The notes under the pieces were generated by a model, which saw only the letters and a program-made list of their open reading frames with translations, searched no databases and was not told where the DNA came from. Made by a program: the position numbers and the translations under genes. Source: Stutzerimonas stutzeri (GTDB lineage Bacteria > Pseudomonadota > Gammaproteobacteria > Pseudomonadales > Pseudomonadaceae). Taken from it: a DNA stretch of 64,000 nucleotides. This document shows positions 55,881 to 63,970 of this stretch, in pieces. Position 1 is the first letter of the stretch; each line of letters begins with the position of its first letter. The stretch spans positions 1 to 64,000 of the forward strand of contig NZ_PPXG01000003.1 in assembly GCF_002909485.1 (NCBI RefSeq), written 5' to 3'.

Positions 55881-56345
55881 TTGGTTATGTCGACGCCCCG
55901 TCTGGTTCTTCTGATGCTGCTGCTCAATGTCGTCACCGTCGCCGGTGGCGTCGGTGCCGCCTACTGGCTGCTCAAGCCGGGCATGTCCGGCATGACTGGG
56001 GGCGAGGTGGTGGCCGAAACCATTGAGCCGGTGGAGTACCAGTTCTATCCGGTGCCGAAAATCATCGTCAGCCTGCGCGGGGATGGCCGCGAGCATTACT
56101 TCGTGCTCGATCTCGCCTTACAGGCCGAAGCGTCGGACGAGCCGAAGAATTTCGAGCAGATCGAGCCGTTGGTGCGTAATTCAGTGGTCAGCTACCTTTC
56201 TGGATTAGCGTTCGCCGACCTGCGTGCGATGCCAATTGGCGAGCTGCAGACCCGTCTGGAGGAGGCGCTGTTTGCCGATTTCGCCAGCAAGAAAGCCGTA
56301 GTGCCGTTCCGGCACGTGCTGGTCAACAAACTGATCGTTCAATAA
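55881..56345 (+). CDS. fliL: Flagellar basal-body protein FliL / LafF (lateral system)
   Basis: A 154-residue protein with a single membrane helix (LVLLMLLLNVVTVAGGVGAAYWLL) and a periplasmic FliL domain (YQFYPVPKIIVSLRGDGREH...VRNSVVSYLSGLAFADLRAM). It surrounds and stabilises stators. The TTG at 55881 has AGGA seven bases upstream; ATG 55887 is the alternative. Confidence 0.85.
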   Translation: MVMSTPRLVLLMLLLNVVTVAGGVGAAYWLLKPGMSGMTGGEVVAETIEPVEYQFYPVPKIIVSLRGDGREHYFVLDLALQAEASDEPKNFEQIEPLVRNSVVSYLSGLAFADLRAMPIGELQTRLEEALFADFASKKAVVPFRHVLVNKLIVQ

Positions 56346-56356
56346 AGGCCCGCGCC

Positions 56357-57091
56357 ATGAACGCCACCTGTTCCGTCGACTGTTACGGCGCCAACCCGGC
56401 AGGCCACATGCTGTTCGCGCCTGGCGCCGAGCAGCGCTGGCTGATGCAGTATTTGCCGCTGGTCAAACGCATCGTGCGTCAGCTTTCGTTGCAGGCGAAT
56501 CAGGTGCTCGACCGCGAGGATATGGAGCAGATCGGCATGATCGGGCTGCTCGAAGGTCTGCGCCGCTATGGCGAACCGGATGAGCAGTTCGGGCGCTTCG
56601 CCGCGCTGCGCATTCGCGGCGCCATCCTTGATGAGCTAAGGCGTCAGGACTGGCGGCCGCGGCAGGTGCGCCAGCAGGCGCACAAGGTTCGCGATGCGAT
56701 TCGCGAGCTCACCCGTCAGCTCGGGCACACACCCAGCGACGAGGAAATCAAGACCTTCACCGGGCTGGACGAGAAGGACTACCAGGCCTTCCTCTGGGCT
56801 GATTCGTCCGAGGCCATCGAGAGCCTCGACGAGCTGTTGCAGAGCGGTCACGAACACTTCCCGGATACCTCCGAAATGTTCGAGGAGCGGCTGCTCAAGG
56901 AGCGCCTGTTGGAACAGGCCCTCGCGCGGCTGGATGAGCGCGAGCGGCTGGTGCTCACGTTGTATTACCAGCACGAACTGAGCCTGAAGGAAATTGCCCT
57001 GGTACTGGAAGTCAGCGATGCCCGGGTCTGTCAGCTGAGCAAACAGGCGATCGGCAAGGCCTGTCGTTTTTTAGGGTCTGCGAACCCTTAA
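56357..57091 (+). CDS. fliA: Flagellar sigma factor FliA / LafS (lateral system)
   Basis: A 244-residue sigma28: region 2 with LVKRIVRQLSLQANQVLDRED and MEQIGMIGLLEGLRRYG, RIRGAILDELRRQDWRPRQVR, region 3, and a region 4 helix-turn-helix (YYQHELSLKEIALVLEVSDA). It transcribes late genes such as flagellin and is held by FlgM. Position directly before motAB matches lafS-lafT-lafU. Confidence 0.94.
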   Translation: MNATCSVDCYGANPAGHMLFAPGAEQRWLMQYLPLVKRIVRQLSLQANQVLDREDMEQIGMIGLLEGLRRYGEPDEQFGRFAALRIRGAILDELRRQDWRPRQVRQQAHKVRDAIRELTRQLGHTPSDEEIKTFTGLDEKDYQAFLWADSSEAIESLDELLQSGHEHFPDTSEMFEERLLKERLLEQALARLDERERLVLTLYYQHELSLKEIALVLEVSDARVCQLSKQAIGKACRFLGSANP

Positions 57092-57112
57092 CCGAGAGAA
57101 GTCAGTAACGTC

Positions 57113-57985
57113 ATGCAGAAAGTATTAGGTGCGTTCATCATCATCGGTTGCGTGCTGGGCGGCTACGCCATGGCCAACGGCGACATGCGCATGCTCTGGC
57201 AGCCGGCCGAGGTCGTCATCATCGTCGGCGCGGCACTCGGTAGCCTGGTCGTGGGCAATCCGAAAGAAGTGCTGATCGAGATGCTGCATCAGATCAAGGG
57301 TGTGTTCGCCTACCAGCGCCGCGGCGAGGAATTTCAGCGCCAGTTGCTGATGCTGCTTTATGAGCTGCTGGAGATGGTCGATGTCGGCGGCCTGAAGGTG
57401 CTCGACTCGCACATCGAGGAGCCTGAGCAGAGTGACCTGTTCGTGCGTTATCCGCTGATCCTTCAGGAAAAGAACCTGATGGCCTTCATCGCCGACAACT
57501 TTCGCCTGATGGCCATGGGCAAGATCACGGCGCACGAGCTGGAGGGCTTCCTCGAGCAGGAGCTCGAAGCCATGGAGCACGCCCTGCTACAGCCGGCGCG
57601 TTCGCTGCACAAGATTGGCGAGGCGATGCCGGGGTTCGGCATCCTCGCGGCGATCATGGGCATCATCATCACCATGGGCAGCATCGGCGGCAGCGTTGCG
57701 GAAATTGGCGCACACGTGGCGGCAGCTCTGGTGGGCACCTTTCTTGGCATTTTCTTCTGTTATTGCCTGATGGACCCGCTCTCCAATGCCATGAGCCAGC
57801 GCATCAAGACCGAGCTGTCGGCGCTGGAATGCGTGCGCACCACGCTCGTCGCCCATGTCGCCGGCAAGCCCACGCTGCTGGCGGTGGATGCCGGTCGCAA
57901 GCTGATCGAGCAGGACGTCAAACCCGCTTTCCGTCAGCTGGAAAAATGGGTCACCCAGTATGAGGAAGAAAGGGACGCCGCATGA
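57113..57985 (+). CDS. motA: Flagellar stator MotA / LafT (lateral system)
   Basis: A 290-residue inner-membrane protein with four helices (LGAFIIIGCVLGGYAMANG, VVIIVGAALGSLVVGNP, MPGFGILAAIMGIIITMG, AALVGTFLGIFFCYCL). Conserved loop residues KIGEAMPGFG precede TM3. With MotB it forms the ion channel that drives rotation. Overlaps motB by four bases. Confidence 0.95.
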   Translation: MQKVLGAFIIIGCVLGGYAMANGDMRMLWQPAEVVIIVGAALGSLVVGNPKEVLIEMLHQIKGVFAYQRRGEEFQRQLLMLLYELLEMVDVGGLKVLDSHIEEPEQSDLFVRYPLILQEKNLMAFIADNFRLMAMGKITAHELEGFLEQELEAMEHALLQPARSLHKIGEAMPGFGILAAIMGIIITMGSIGGSVAEIGAHVAAALVGTFLGIFFCYCLMDPLSNAMSQRIKTELSALECVRTTLVAHVAGKPTLLAVDAGRKLIEQDVKPAFRQLEKWVTQYEEERDAA

Positions 57986-58920
57986 GAAGCAGAGGCAAGG
58001 GCGGCGCAGGCGGCGAGCACGAGATCATCATCAAGCGTCGCGGCAAGAAGGGCCACGACGACGAGCATGGCGGTGCCTGGAAGGTTGCCTTCGCCGACTT
58101 CACCCTGGCGATGATGGCGTTGTTCATGGTGCTGTGGATCATCCAGCCGCAGATGAACCAGAGCAATCCGGCGTTCGGTGAGCAGGAGAGCAATCCGTTG
58201 GTCGATGGTGGGGCGGGCATCTTCGATGGCACCAGCACCTCACCGCTGGAGCTCGATGGTGTGCCGATCCGGCAGGCGCAGAGCGAACCGGAGCGGCGAC
58301 GTGATGAGAGTGTGCGTGGGGAAGATGAGGCCTCCGTGGAGGGAAGCCGTCGCTACGCCTCGACTGCCGAGCTTCAGGCCCTCGCTGCGCTGATGCGGGA
58401 AGTGGCGGGGCAGGTCGATGCTCTGGCAAACCTGGAAGTGGATGTGGTGCCTCAGGGCCTGCGTATCCTGATCAAGGACGATCAGCAGCGCTTCATGTTC
58501 CAGCGTGGCAGCGCCATCCTCAATCCGCATTTCGCCCAGCTACTCGGCGTGCTGGCGGGTGTGCTGGGCAAGGTCGAGAACAAGCTGATCATCAGTGGGC
58601 ATACCGATGCCACGCCATACCGTCTGCAATCTGGCTACAACAACTGGAACCTGTCTGGCGATCGCGCCTTGCGTGCACGCAACGTGCTGGTGGATGCCGG
58701 TTTGCCGAGTCGGTCGGTGCTGCAAGTGACTGCGCAGGCGGACGTCATGCCGTTGCGTCCCGATGCGCCTGAAGATGGTGCCAATCGGCGTGTGGAGATT
58801 CTCCTACTGACCGATTCGGCCGAAGCGCTCTACAGGGAGCTGTTCGGCGACGCATACGGCAAGGTGCGTTTCTCGGAGAGTGGCGCGCAATACAGCGGGG
58901 AGCGCCAGGAGGGGATCTGA
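57982..58920 (+). CDS. motB: Flagellar stator MotB / LafU (lateral system)
   Basis: A 312-residue protein: short cytosolic Lys/Arg-rich N-terminus, one helix with the ion-binding Asp39 (WKVAFADFTLAMMALFMVLW), a periplasmic linker and an OmpA-like peptidoglycan-binding domain (LIISGHTDATPYRLQSGYNN and NWNLSGDRALRARNVLVDAG). A proton-type stator is likely but not proven. Last gene of the fliD operon. Confidence 0.95.
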   Translation: MRSRGKGGAGGEHEIIIKRRGKKGHDDEHGGAWKVAFADFTLAMMALFMVLWIIQPQMNQSNPAFGEQESNPLVDGGAGIFDGTSTSPLELDGVPIRQAQSEPERRRDESVRGEDEASVEGSRRYASTAELQALAALMREVAGQVDALANLEVDVVPQGLRILIKDDQQRFMFQRGSAILNPHFAQLLGVLAGVLGKVENKLIISGHTDATPYRLQSGYNNWNLSGDRALRARNVLVDAGLPSRSVLQVTAQADVMPLRPDAPEDGANRRVEILLLTDSAEALYRELFGDAYGKVRFSESGAQYSGERQEGI

Positions 58921-58947
58921 CGGTTGTCGACCGTCGGGTGGTGGCGG

Positions 58948-59430
58948 TCAGCGCTGAGCTACGGTGTGCTCGGCACAGTAAACCTGCTGAGTCTCGACGC
59001 CATAGAGACAGGCGCCGACCTGTTCGAGGGTGATGCGCGCGCCTTTGTGCTTACCATAGAACAGGTTGAAGATCAGCTCGTCATCCAGTCCCGCGGTAGC
59101 TGCGAGGCCATTGATTTCGCCTTCTTCAACCACCAGCCGGGCGCGTCCGAGGAAGTCGGTTTCTACCCGCCCCGAGGCTTCGACAATCGCCGGATTGTTC
59201 CGCGTCATCGAATAAAAGCGGCCCTCCTTGAACACCACGCTCTGACTGATCTGAACCAGCTGTCCATTGCTGAGCAGAACCTGGCCTGTCGAGGCGTAGC
59301 GGCCGTCAAGATTGGCGCTGTAGTTCGTCGTCGTGCCCATTGCCACGAAAGCCCAGAGTGCCAGTGCCGTCGGCACCATCACCCGTAGCACTCGCTTGCT
59401 CGCCGAGCCGGCCTCGGAGTGAATACTCAT
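58948..59430 (-). CDS. ToxS-like membrane partner of the adjacent ToxR-like regulator
   Basis: A 160-residue protein with one membrane helix near the N-terminus (VLRVMVPTALALWAFVAMG) and a periplasmic domain of about 125 residues (YASTGQVLLSNGQLVQISQS, ARLVVEEGEINGLAA). Size, topology and its coupling (ATGA) to an upstream membrane-bound winged-helix regulator recall ToxS, though I see no clear sequence identity. Converges with motB, 27 bp away. Function inferred from arrangement. Confidence 0.6.
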   Translation of the reverse strand: MSIHSEAGSASKRVLRVMVPTALALWAFVAMGTTTNYSANLDGRYASTGQVLLSNGQLVQISQSVVFKEGRFYSMTRNNPAIVEASGRVETDFLGRARLVVEEGEINGLAATAGLDDELIFNLFYGKHKGARITLEQVGACLYGVETQQVYCAEHTVAQR

Positions 59431-60269
59431 CGTAAACATCCTTGAAGTGTTTCGTTCGGGATCGCGTTCACCTGGCTGCGGTGGATCTTCAGCCAGTTGA
59501 CCTGACCATCGTTTCGCAGGCAGCGCAGTTCGTAGAATCCGGGTGACATGTTCACAATCAGCCGACTAGGCCGTGTGCTCAGGCCAGCCACCGAGGCAAC
59601 CAGCAGGCGAGTCTCCTGCATCATCCGTTCCAGCAGCTGCTGGCTCTTTTCAACGTACAGCACTTCTAGCTGGCCAATGGAAAGGGTGTATGTCAGCGAG
59701 CCCTTGGGTGCATGGACGAAGCGATAGCCCAGAGTGGCTATGGCCAGCAGTAGAGCGACGGTGGTGCCCACTACCGTGGGCGAAAGCCAAACGGAACGGC
59801 GTGCTGCGGGCTGCGCGATGTGGATGATCTCAGTGGAGGTCTCTCCTGCTGCGGGCTCGCTAGGCATCGGCAGGTCGGTTGCTGGCGCTTGCTCGCACGT
59901 AACCAGATAGTTCGGGTTGAACAGGTAACCACGCCGCGGCAATGTCTGAATGATCTGACTGTCACTGTCGAACAGTATCTGGCGCAGGGTATAGATCTGC
60001 TGGTTCAGGCTGCCCTGACCAACTACCCGGTCTTCCCAGGCGTGCCGCAGCAGCTCATCTCGGGTGACAACTTCGCCCGGTGTTTGCAGCAGTCGTTCGA
60101 GCACCCTGCTCCCGGAAAAACCGAGGTCGACCTTTTTCACCGCATCTTCAGTGGTCAGTGACAGCTGGTAAAGCGAGCGATCGAAGCGAGCCAGGCAGCC
60201 GTCGCGGCCGCTCTTCAGGAGCGGGCAGATGATGCCATCGGTGGCCTTCCTGGTCAGAGATGAAGTCAT
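59427..60269 (-). CDS. Membrane-anchored winged-helix regulator, ToxR/LafZ-like
   Basis: About 280 residues from ATG 60269. A cytosolic OmpR/PhoB-type winged helix occupies about 45-120 (SRVLERLLQTPGEVVTRDEL, VVGQGSLNQQIYTLRQILFD, IIQTLPRRGYLF); after a Pro/Ser linker a single helix at about 163-184 (SPTVVGTTVALLLAIATLGY) leads to a periplasmic part of about 95 residues. This is the ToxR/CadC design. A transmembrane regulator (lafZ) is known in the E. coli Flag-2 locus, so it may control these lateral genes. Confidence 0.8.
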   Translation of the reverse strand: MTSSLTRKATDGIICPLLKSGRDGCLARFDRSLYQLSLTTEDAVKKVDLGFSGSRVLERLLQTPGEVVTRDELLRHAWEDRVVGQGSLNQQIYTLRQILFDSDSQIIQTLPRRGYLFNPNYLVTCEQAPATDLPMPSEPAAGETSTEIIHIAQPAARRSVWLSPTVVGTTVALLLAIATLGYRFVHAPKGSLTYTLSIGQLEVLYVEKSQQLLERMMQETRLLVASVAGLSTRPSRLIVNMSPGFYELRCLRNDGQVNWLKIHRSQVNAIPNETLQGCLR

Positions 60270-60563
60270 AGAGCCCTGAAAATTTAAACGAGTTGTCTGT
60301 GATCTAGGGCAAGGCTTTGCCATGAACTAGTCGGCAGTATATTGGCGTCGTTTTTTTGAACTTACAAGGGAACTAATCGGGCTGATAGTTGTATTCTATG
60401 ATGGCTAGATGACATCATCATTGCTGTCAGGATAGATTCTGCATACGTTAAAAAAGCCTGTAACCCTTGGCCTGCGGGGCTTTTCAGACTGCTCGAGGAT
60501 TTTTTGAAAGCTATTTTCCTCCGCTAACCATTGGTCGGATGGACATGTCGCAGTTTCCCGGAA
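60270..60563. other. AT-rich region between ToxR-like gene and flagellin terminator
   Basis: About 290 bp, markedly AT-richer than its surroundings. It should carry the leftward promoter of the ToxR-like gene. A weak hairpin AAAAAGCC...GGGCTTTT (60451-60484) is present. No gene I would support. Confidence 0.5.
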
Positions 60564-60602
60564 AAACGAAAACGCCCCGAACCAGTCGGGGCGTTTTCGT
60601 TT
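60564..60602 (-). terminator. Strong rho-independent terminator of flagellin gene
   Basis: AAACGAAAACGCCCCGA (60564-60580) pairs perfectly over 17 bp with TCGGGGCGTTTTCGTTT (60586-60602), loop 5 bases. It lies 43 bp past the flagellin stop on the minus strand. Confidence 0.93.
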
Positions 60603-60644
60603 GTTGCAAGGTGATCGGCCATGCGCTGACCGATCCAGCGGTCT

Positions 60645-61484
60645 TTAGCCCAGCAGGCCCATGACCATGCTCGGCATTTGGCCGGCTTGTTTGAGCATCG
60701 AGATGCCGGACTGCATCAGCATGCTGTTCTTGGTCATGTTGGCGCTCTCCGAGGCGAAGTCGGCATCCATGATGCGACCCTTGGCCATCTCGGTGTTGTC
60801 CTTCATATTCGCCAGGTTGTTGGCGGTGTGGTTCAGACGGTTGACCGAGGCACCGAAGGCTGCGCGGGTCTTGCCGACTTGGTCCAGCGAGGTGTTCAGC
60901 GTATCGATGGCAGCGTTGGCACCGGTGGTCAGGTCCAGGGTGGCGATGTCTGTCGTCAGCGCGGTCACAGTGGTCGCGATGTCGGTAGTGGCGGCCGCCA
61001 GGGTGTAAGTCTCTGCCTGGGAGGCACCGATCTGGAAGGTAACGTCAGCTGCCAGCTTGCCGCCTGTTGCGAACAGCGCGTCGCCGGCGTAGGAAGTGTT
61101 GTCGGTGATGTTCTGCAGCTCGGCGACCAGCTCGGTGTATTCGGCCTGGACAGCTTCGAGGTCCTTGTCGGCATTGGTGCCGTTGGCCGCTTGAGTGGCC
61201 AGATCCTTCATGCGCTGCAGAATGTCGGTTGCTTCGTTGAACGCGCCTTCTGCGGTCTGCAGCATCGACACGGCATCGCTGGTGTTGCGCATGGCAACGC
61301 CCATGCCGCGGCTCTGAGCATTCAGGCGCGTGGCGATCTGCAGGCCGGCTGCGTCGTCGGCAGCGCTGTTGATGCGCAGGCCGGTACCCAGGCGCTGCTG
61401 GTTGGTGCCCAGCGCATTGTTGGTCTTGCTCAGGTTGGTCTGAGTAACCAGCGAGGAATAGTTGGTATGAATGGACAGGGCCAT
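60645..61484 (-). CDS. lafA: Lateral flagellin LafA/FliC
   Basis: A 279-residue flagellin, short compared with typical polar flagellins, indicating a minimal D2/D3 region. N-terminal D0/D1: SIHTNYSSLVTQTNLSKTNN and RINSAADDAAGLQIATRL; C-terminal D1/D0: TRAAFGASVNRLNHTANNLA and KNSMLMQSGISMLKQAGQMP. The middle (about 150-200) is Ala/Thr-rich. A candidate sigma28-type promoter lies in the 120-bp leader but is not convincing. Terminated by a strong hairpin. Confidence 0.95.
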   Translation of the reverse strand: MALSIHTNYSSLVTQTNLSKTNNALGTNQQRLGTGLRINSAADDAAGLQIATRLNAQSRGMGVAMRNTSDAVSMLQTAEGAFNEATDILQRMKDLATQAANGTNADKDLEAVQAEYTELVAELQNITDNTSYAGDALFATGGKLAADVTFQIGASQAETYTLAAATTDIATTVTALTTDIATLDLTTGANAAIDTLNTSLDQVGKTRAAFGASVNRLNHTANNLANMKDNTEMAKGRIMDADFASESANMTKNSMLMQSGISMLKQAGQMPSMVMGLLG

Positions 61485-61605
61485 GAGTAAATCCTTCGTG
61501 CTAAGTGGGCTGTAGGAGCTGGCTTGACTGCCTGCTGAAAAGGTAAGGCGACAGCACTTCGGGAAGGATTAAACCCTGACGTCAAATTTTTTTGTTTTTC
61601 TCGAT

Positions 61606-62403
61606 TTAGAACGTACTCGTCACCACCCCCGGGCTCACTACCTTTGCGTCGATGACTTTGCCGCTACGTGTGTTGCGCACACGAATGACGTCGCCTGGTT
61701 GACCGTCGCCCAGGGCTTCACCGGAGGTGGAGGCTTCGATGCCGTCGTTGCTGGCGACGATCCTGACCGGTTGGCCGCGCCTGACGGCCATGGCCTGTTC
61801 GATCAGCGCGGGGGTAATGGTCTGGCCGGCGCGGATGCGTCGTTTGGCAGCAAGGCCGACAACCTCATCAAGACGGTTGTAGTAGCCGCGGCGGGCCTTG
61901 GCAATGTTGATGCGCTGCAGCTTGAGATCGCCGGCCGTGAGGGTCTGGCCACGATCGATGATGCCTTCAGCGTGGACGACCGGCAGCAACACATGGGTTT
62001 GCCCGGTGGCGTTCAGGTGCCAGCCATCGGGGCATTCGACTCGCAGTTGCTGGCGATCCATCAATGAAGGTGCGTCGCCCGTGGCCTGGATTCGCAGTGT
62101 GCCAGAGCACTGCGCCAGGTTAGCCGAGCTAGCAGGCAGGCTGACGTCATAACGCAGTTGCATGCCCTGCCAGCCATGACGCTCCGCGTGCCGCTCAAGC
62201 ATCAAGCGCAAATGCTGTTCCACCGCTTGCCGCACCTGCGCAGTGGCGTCCGCGCGGGTCTCGGTGCTGATCATCAGCGACAGGAATGCGGCGAGCAGGC
62301 AGGCGGAAGCCGCTTTTCCGCTTTCCTTGATGCGGCTCCGCCGATGCGGAAACGGTAGCTCTCGGCGCACTTCAGGGGCTGCGTTTTCAGCTATATAAAT
62401 CAA
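61606..62403 (-). CDS. flgA: Flagellar P-ring assembly chaperone FlgA (lateral system)
   Basis: About 265 residues with a late signal-peptide-like segment (ASACLLAAFLSLMISTETRADA) and the SAF-type C-terminal domain (RGQTLTAGDLKLQRINIAKA, LAAKRRIRAGQTITPALIE, SGKVIDAKVVSPGVV). It helps FlgI assemble in the periplasm. TTG 62403 follows GAAGGTAA at good spacing; GTG 62370 is possible. Divergent from flgB. Confidence 0.9.
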   Translation of the reverse strand: MIYIAENAAPEVRRELPFPHRRSRIKESGKAASACLLAAFLSLMISTETRADATAQVRQAVEQHLRLMLERHAERHGWQGMQLRYDVSLPASSANLAQCSGTLRIQATGDAPSLMDRQQLRVECPDGWHLNATGQTHVLLPVVHAEGIIDRGQTLTAGDLKLQRINIAKARRGYYNRLDEVVGLAAKRRIRAGQTITPALIEQAMAVRRGQPVRIVASNDGIEASTSGEALGDGQPGDVIRVRNTRSGKVIDAKVVSPGVVTSTF

Positions 62404-62426
62404 TCAGTTACCTTCTTTTGTTGGTC

Positions 62427-62442
62427 CGGCACGCTTTCTGCA
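62427..62442 (+). promoter_or_regulatory. Sigma54 promoter of flgB operon
   Basis: CGGCACGCTTTCTGCA matches -24/-12 (YTGGCACG-N4-TTGCW) with GG and GC separated by exactly 10 bases. It lies 65 bases before the flgB ATG, in the gap divergent from flgA. Activation by the LafK-like protein is expected. Confidence 0.8.
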
Positions 62443-62506
62443 ATGTCTTCCCGACATTGCTGCGGGCAGCTGTTCGAGCCCGCCAGGCTGCAAAGGGTAT
62501 CGGTGA

Positions 62507-62872
62507 ATGAGTATACGGATTGAAGACGCCCTGGGCGTCCACGAGCGCGCCCTTGGTTTGCGCATGCAACGCAGCGAAATACTCGCAGCGAACCTGGCCA
62601 ACGAAGACACGCCCGGCTTTCAGGCGCGAGATATCGATTTCAGCAAAGAGATGCAGCGGCTGGAAAGCAGCAGCTCGACGCGCAAGGCCATTGCCGGGAC
62701 TGATCCGAGTCTGCTGTTCCGCGTGCCGGGGCAAGCCTCCCAGGACGGCAATACCGTCGAACTGTCCACCGAACAGGCGCAGTTCTCACGCAATTCCATG
62801 GATTTTCAGACCAGCCTGACCTTCATCACGATGAAATTTCGTGGCCTGAAGCAGGCCATCGAGGGACGTTGA
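62507..62872 (+). CDS. flgB: Proximal rod protein FlgB (lateral system)
   Basis: A 121-residue protein with the FlgB rod signature RSEILAANLANEDTPGFQAR and DFQTSLTFITMKFRGLKQAI. It builds the proximal rod in the periplasm. Start ATG; 4 bp before flgC. Confidence 0.95.
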   Translation: MSIRIEDALGVHERALGLRMQRSEILAANLANEDTPGFQARDIDFSKEMQRLESSSSTRKAIAGTDPSLLFRVPGQASQDGNTVELSTEQAQFSRNSMDFQTSLTFITMKFRGLKQAIEGR

Positions 62873-62876
62873 AGAC

Positions 62877-63305
62877 ATGTCATTCGATTCCATCTATCGC
62901 ATCGCTGGCTCTGCCATGAACGCGCAGACCGTGCGCCTCAATACTGTGGCGAGCAACCTGGCGAATACCGATTCGGCAGCCAACAACGCCGCCGACGTCT
63001 ACAAGGCGCGCAAGCCGATGTTCGCGGCCGTCTACGAGAACAATTCGCTGACCCGCGGCGTTGGCCTGGGCGGAGCCCATGTGCAGGTGCTCGATGTGGT
63101 GACGTCCGGTGCCGAGCCCAAGCGTCGCTATGAGCCGGGTAACCCGCTGGCCGATGGTGAAGGCTATGTCTTCTACCCGGACATCAATGAGATCGAGGAA
63201 ATGACCGACATGATGTCGGCCACCCGCAGCTTCGAAACCGGTGTCGAGGTGCTCAATCGTGTGAAAAGCATGCAGCAAAGCCTGCTGCGTCTGGGAGAAG
63301 TCTGA
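62877..63305 (+). CDS. flgC: Proximal rod protein FlgC (lateral system)
   Basis: A 142-residue protein with the rod motif AQTVRLNTVASNLANTDSAA, YKARKPMFAAVYE and C-terminal VEVLNRVKSMQQSLLRLGE. Overlaps flgD by one base. Confidence 0.95.
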   Translation: MSFDSIYRIAGSAMNAQTVRLNTVASNLANTDSAANNAADVYKARKPMFAAVYENNSLTRGVGLGGAHVQVLDVVTSGAEPKRRYEPGNPLADGEGYVFYPDINEIEEMTDMMSATRSFETGVEVLNRVKSMQQSLLRLGEV

Positions 63306-63970
63306 TGAGCACCGTCAATTCCGCGCTCGATAGCAGCCTGGCCGGCAACGCGATCGATCAGGTCAAGCGCGCCGTCAACGTCAGCGACGCCACCACGATG
63401 GAGAACAACTTCATCAGCCTGATGGTGGCGCAGATCAAGTATCAGGACCCGACCAAGCCGGTCGACAGCACCGAGTTTCTCAACCAGTTCTCGGCGATGT
63501 CGCAGGTCAAGAGCATGGAGAACATGACCAGCCTGGCGCAGAACAACCTGGTGCTGATGGACAACCTGCAGACCCTGACCGCCGCCGGCCTGGTCGGCCA
63601 GCAGGTGCGGGTGGCGGTGGACAGCCTGCAGTTGGTCGGTCAGCCAGTACAAGGGCAATTCACTCTGGAACATGCCTCCAATCGCACGGCCGTGGTGCTG
63701 ACCGATTCCAACGGCCTGAAGACCACCATCGAACTCGGTGCTCGCTCGCCCGGCCAGGTGCCATTCGACATCGATCCGCAGCGCCTAGGCCTGCCTGCCG
63801 GCCAGTACAGCGTGGTGATCGAGTCCGACAACGGCGAATACCCGCAGGTGGAAGTCGCCGGTCTGGTTGGCAACGTACGTGTCAGCGCCGAAGGCCCCCT
63901 GCTGCAGATTGATGGGGTGGGATCGGTACCGTTCTACAACATTCTCGAGTTCGGTGCCGGCAGCGCCTGA
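63305..63970 (+). CDS. flgD: Hook-scaffold protein FlgD (lateral system)
   Basis: A 221-residue protein: NNFISLMVAQIKYQDPTKPV and STEFLNQFSAMSQVKSMENM are the FlgD N-terminal signature; the C-terminal part is a FlgD Ig/Tudor-like domain (VPFDIDPQRLGLPAGQYSVV). It caps the growing hook and is later discarded. The operon (flgE and onward) continues beyond the window. Confidence 0.95.
   Translation: MSTVNSALDSSLAGNAIDQVKRAVNVSDATTMENNFISLMVAQIKYQDPTKPVDSTEFLNQFSAMSQVKSMENMTSLAQNNLVLMDNLQTLTAAGLVGQQVRVAVDSLQLVGQPVQGQFTLEHASNRTAVVLTDSNGLKTTIELGARSPGQVPFDIDPQRLGLPAGQYSVVIESDNGEYPQVEVAGLVGNVRVSAEGPLLQIDGVGSVPFYNILEFGAGSA

Noticed and set aside
60467-60664. A 65-codon frame overlapping the flagellin terminator
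   Set aside because: It crosses a perfect terminator hairpin and the flagellin 3' end; no coding character.
61508-61530. REP-like GTAGGAGCTGGCTTG in the flagellin leader
   Set aside because: It matches the Pseudomonas REP core only at its first part and has no inverted partner nearby.
61500-61600. Sigma28-type promoter for flagellin (GTCAGG...CCCGAAGT on the minus strand)
   Set aside because: Only about half of the consensus positions match; the spacing is plausible but not enough to annotate.
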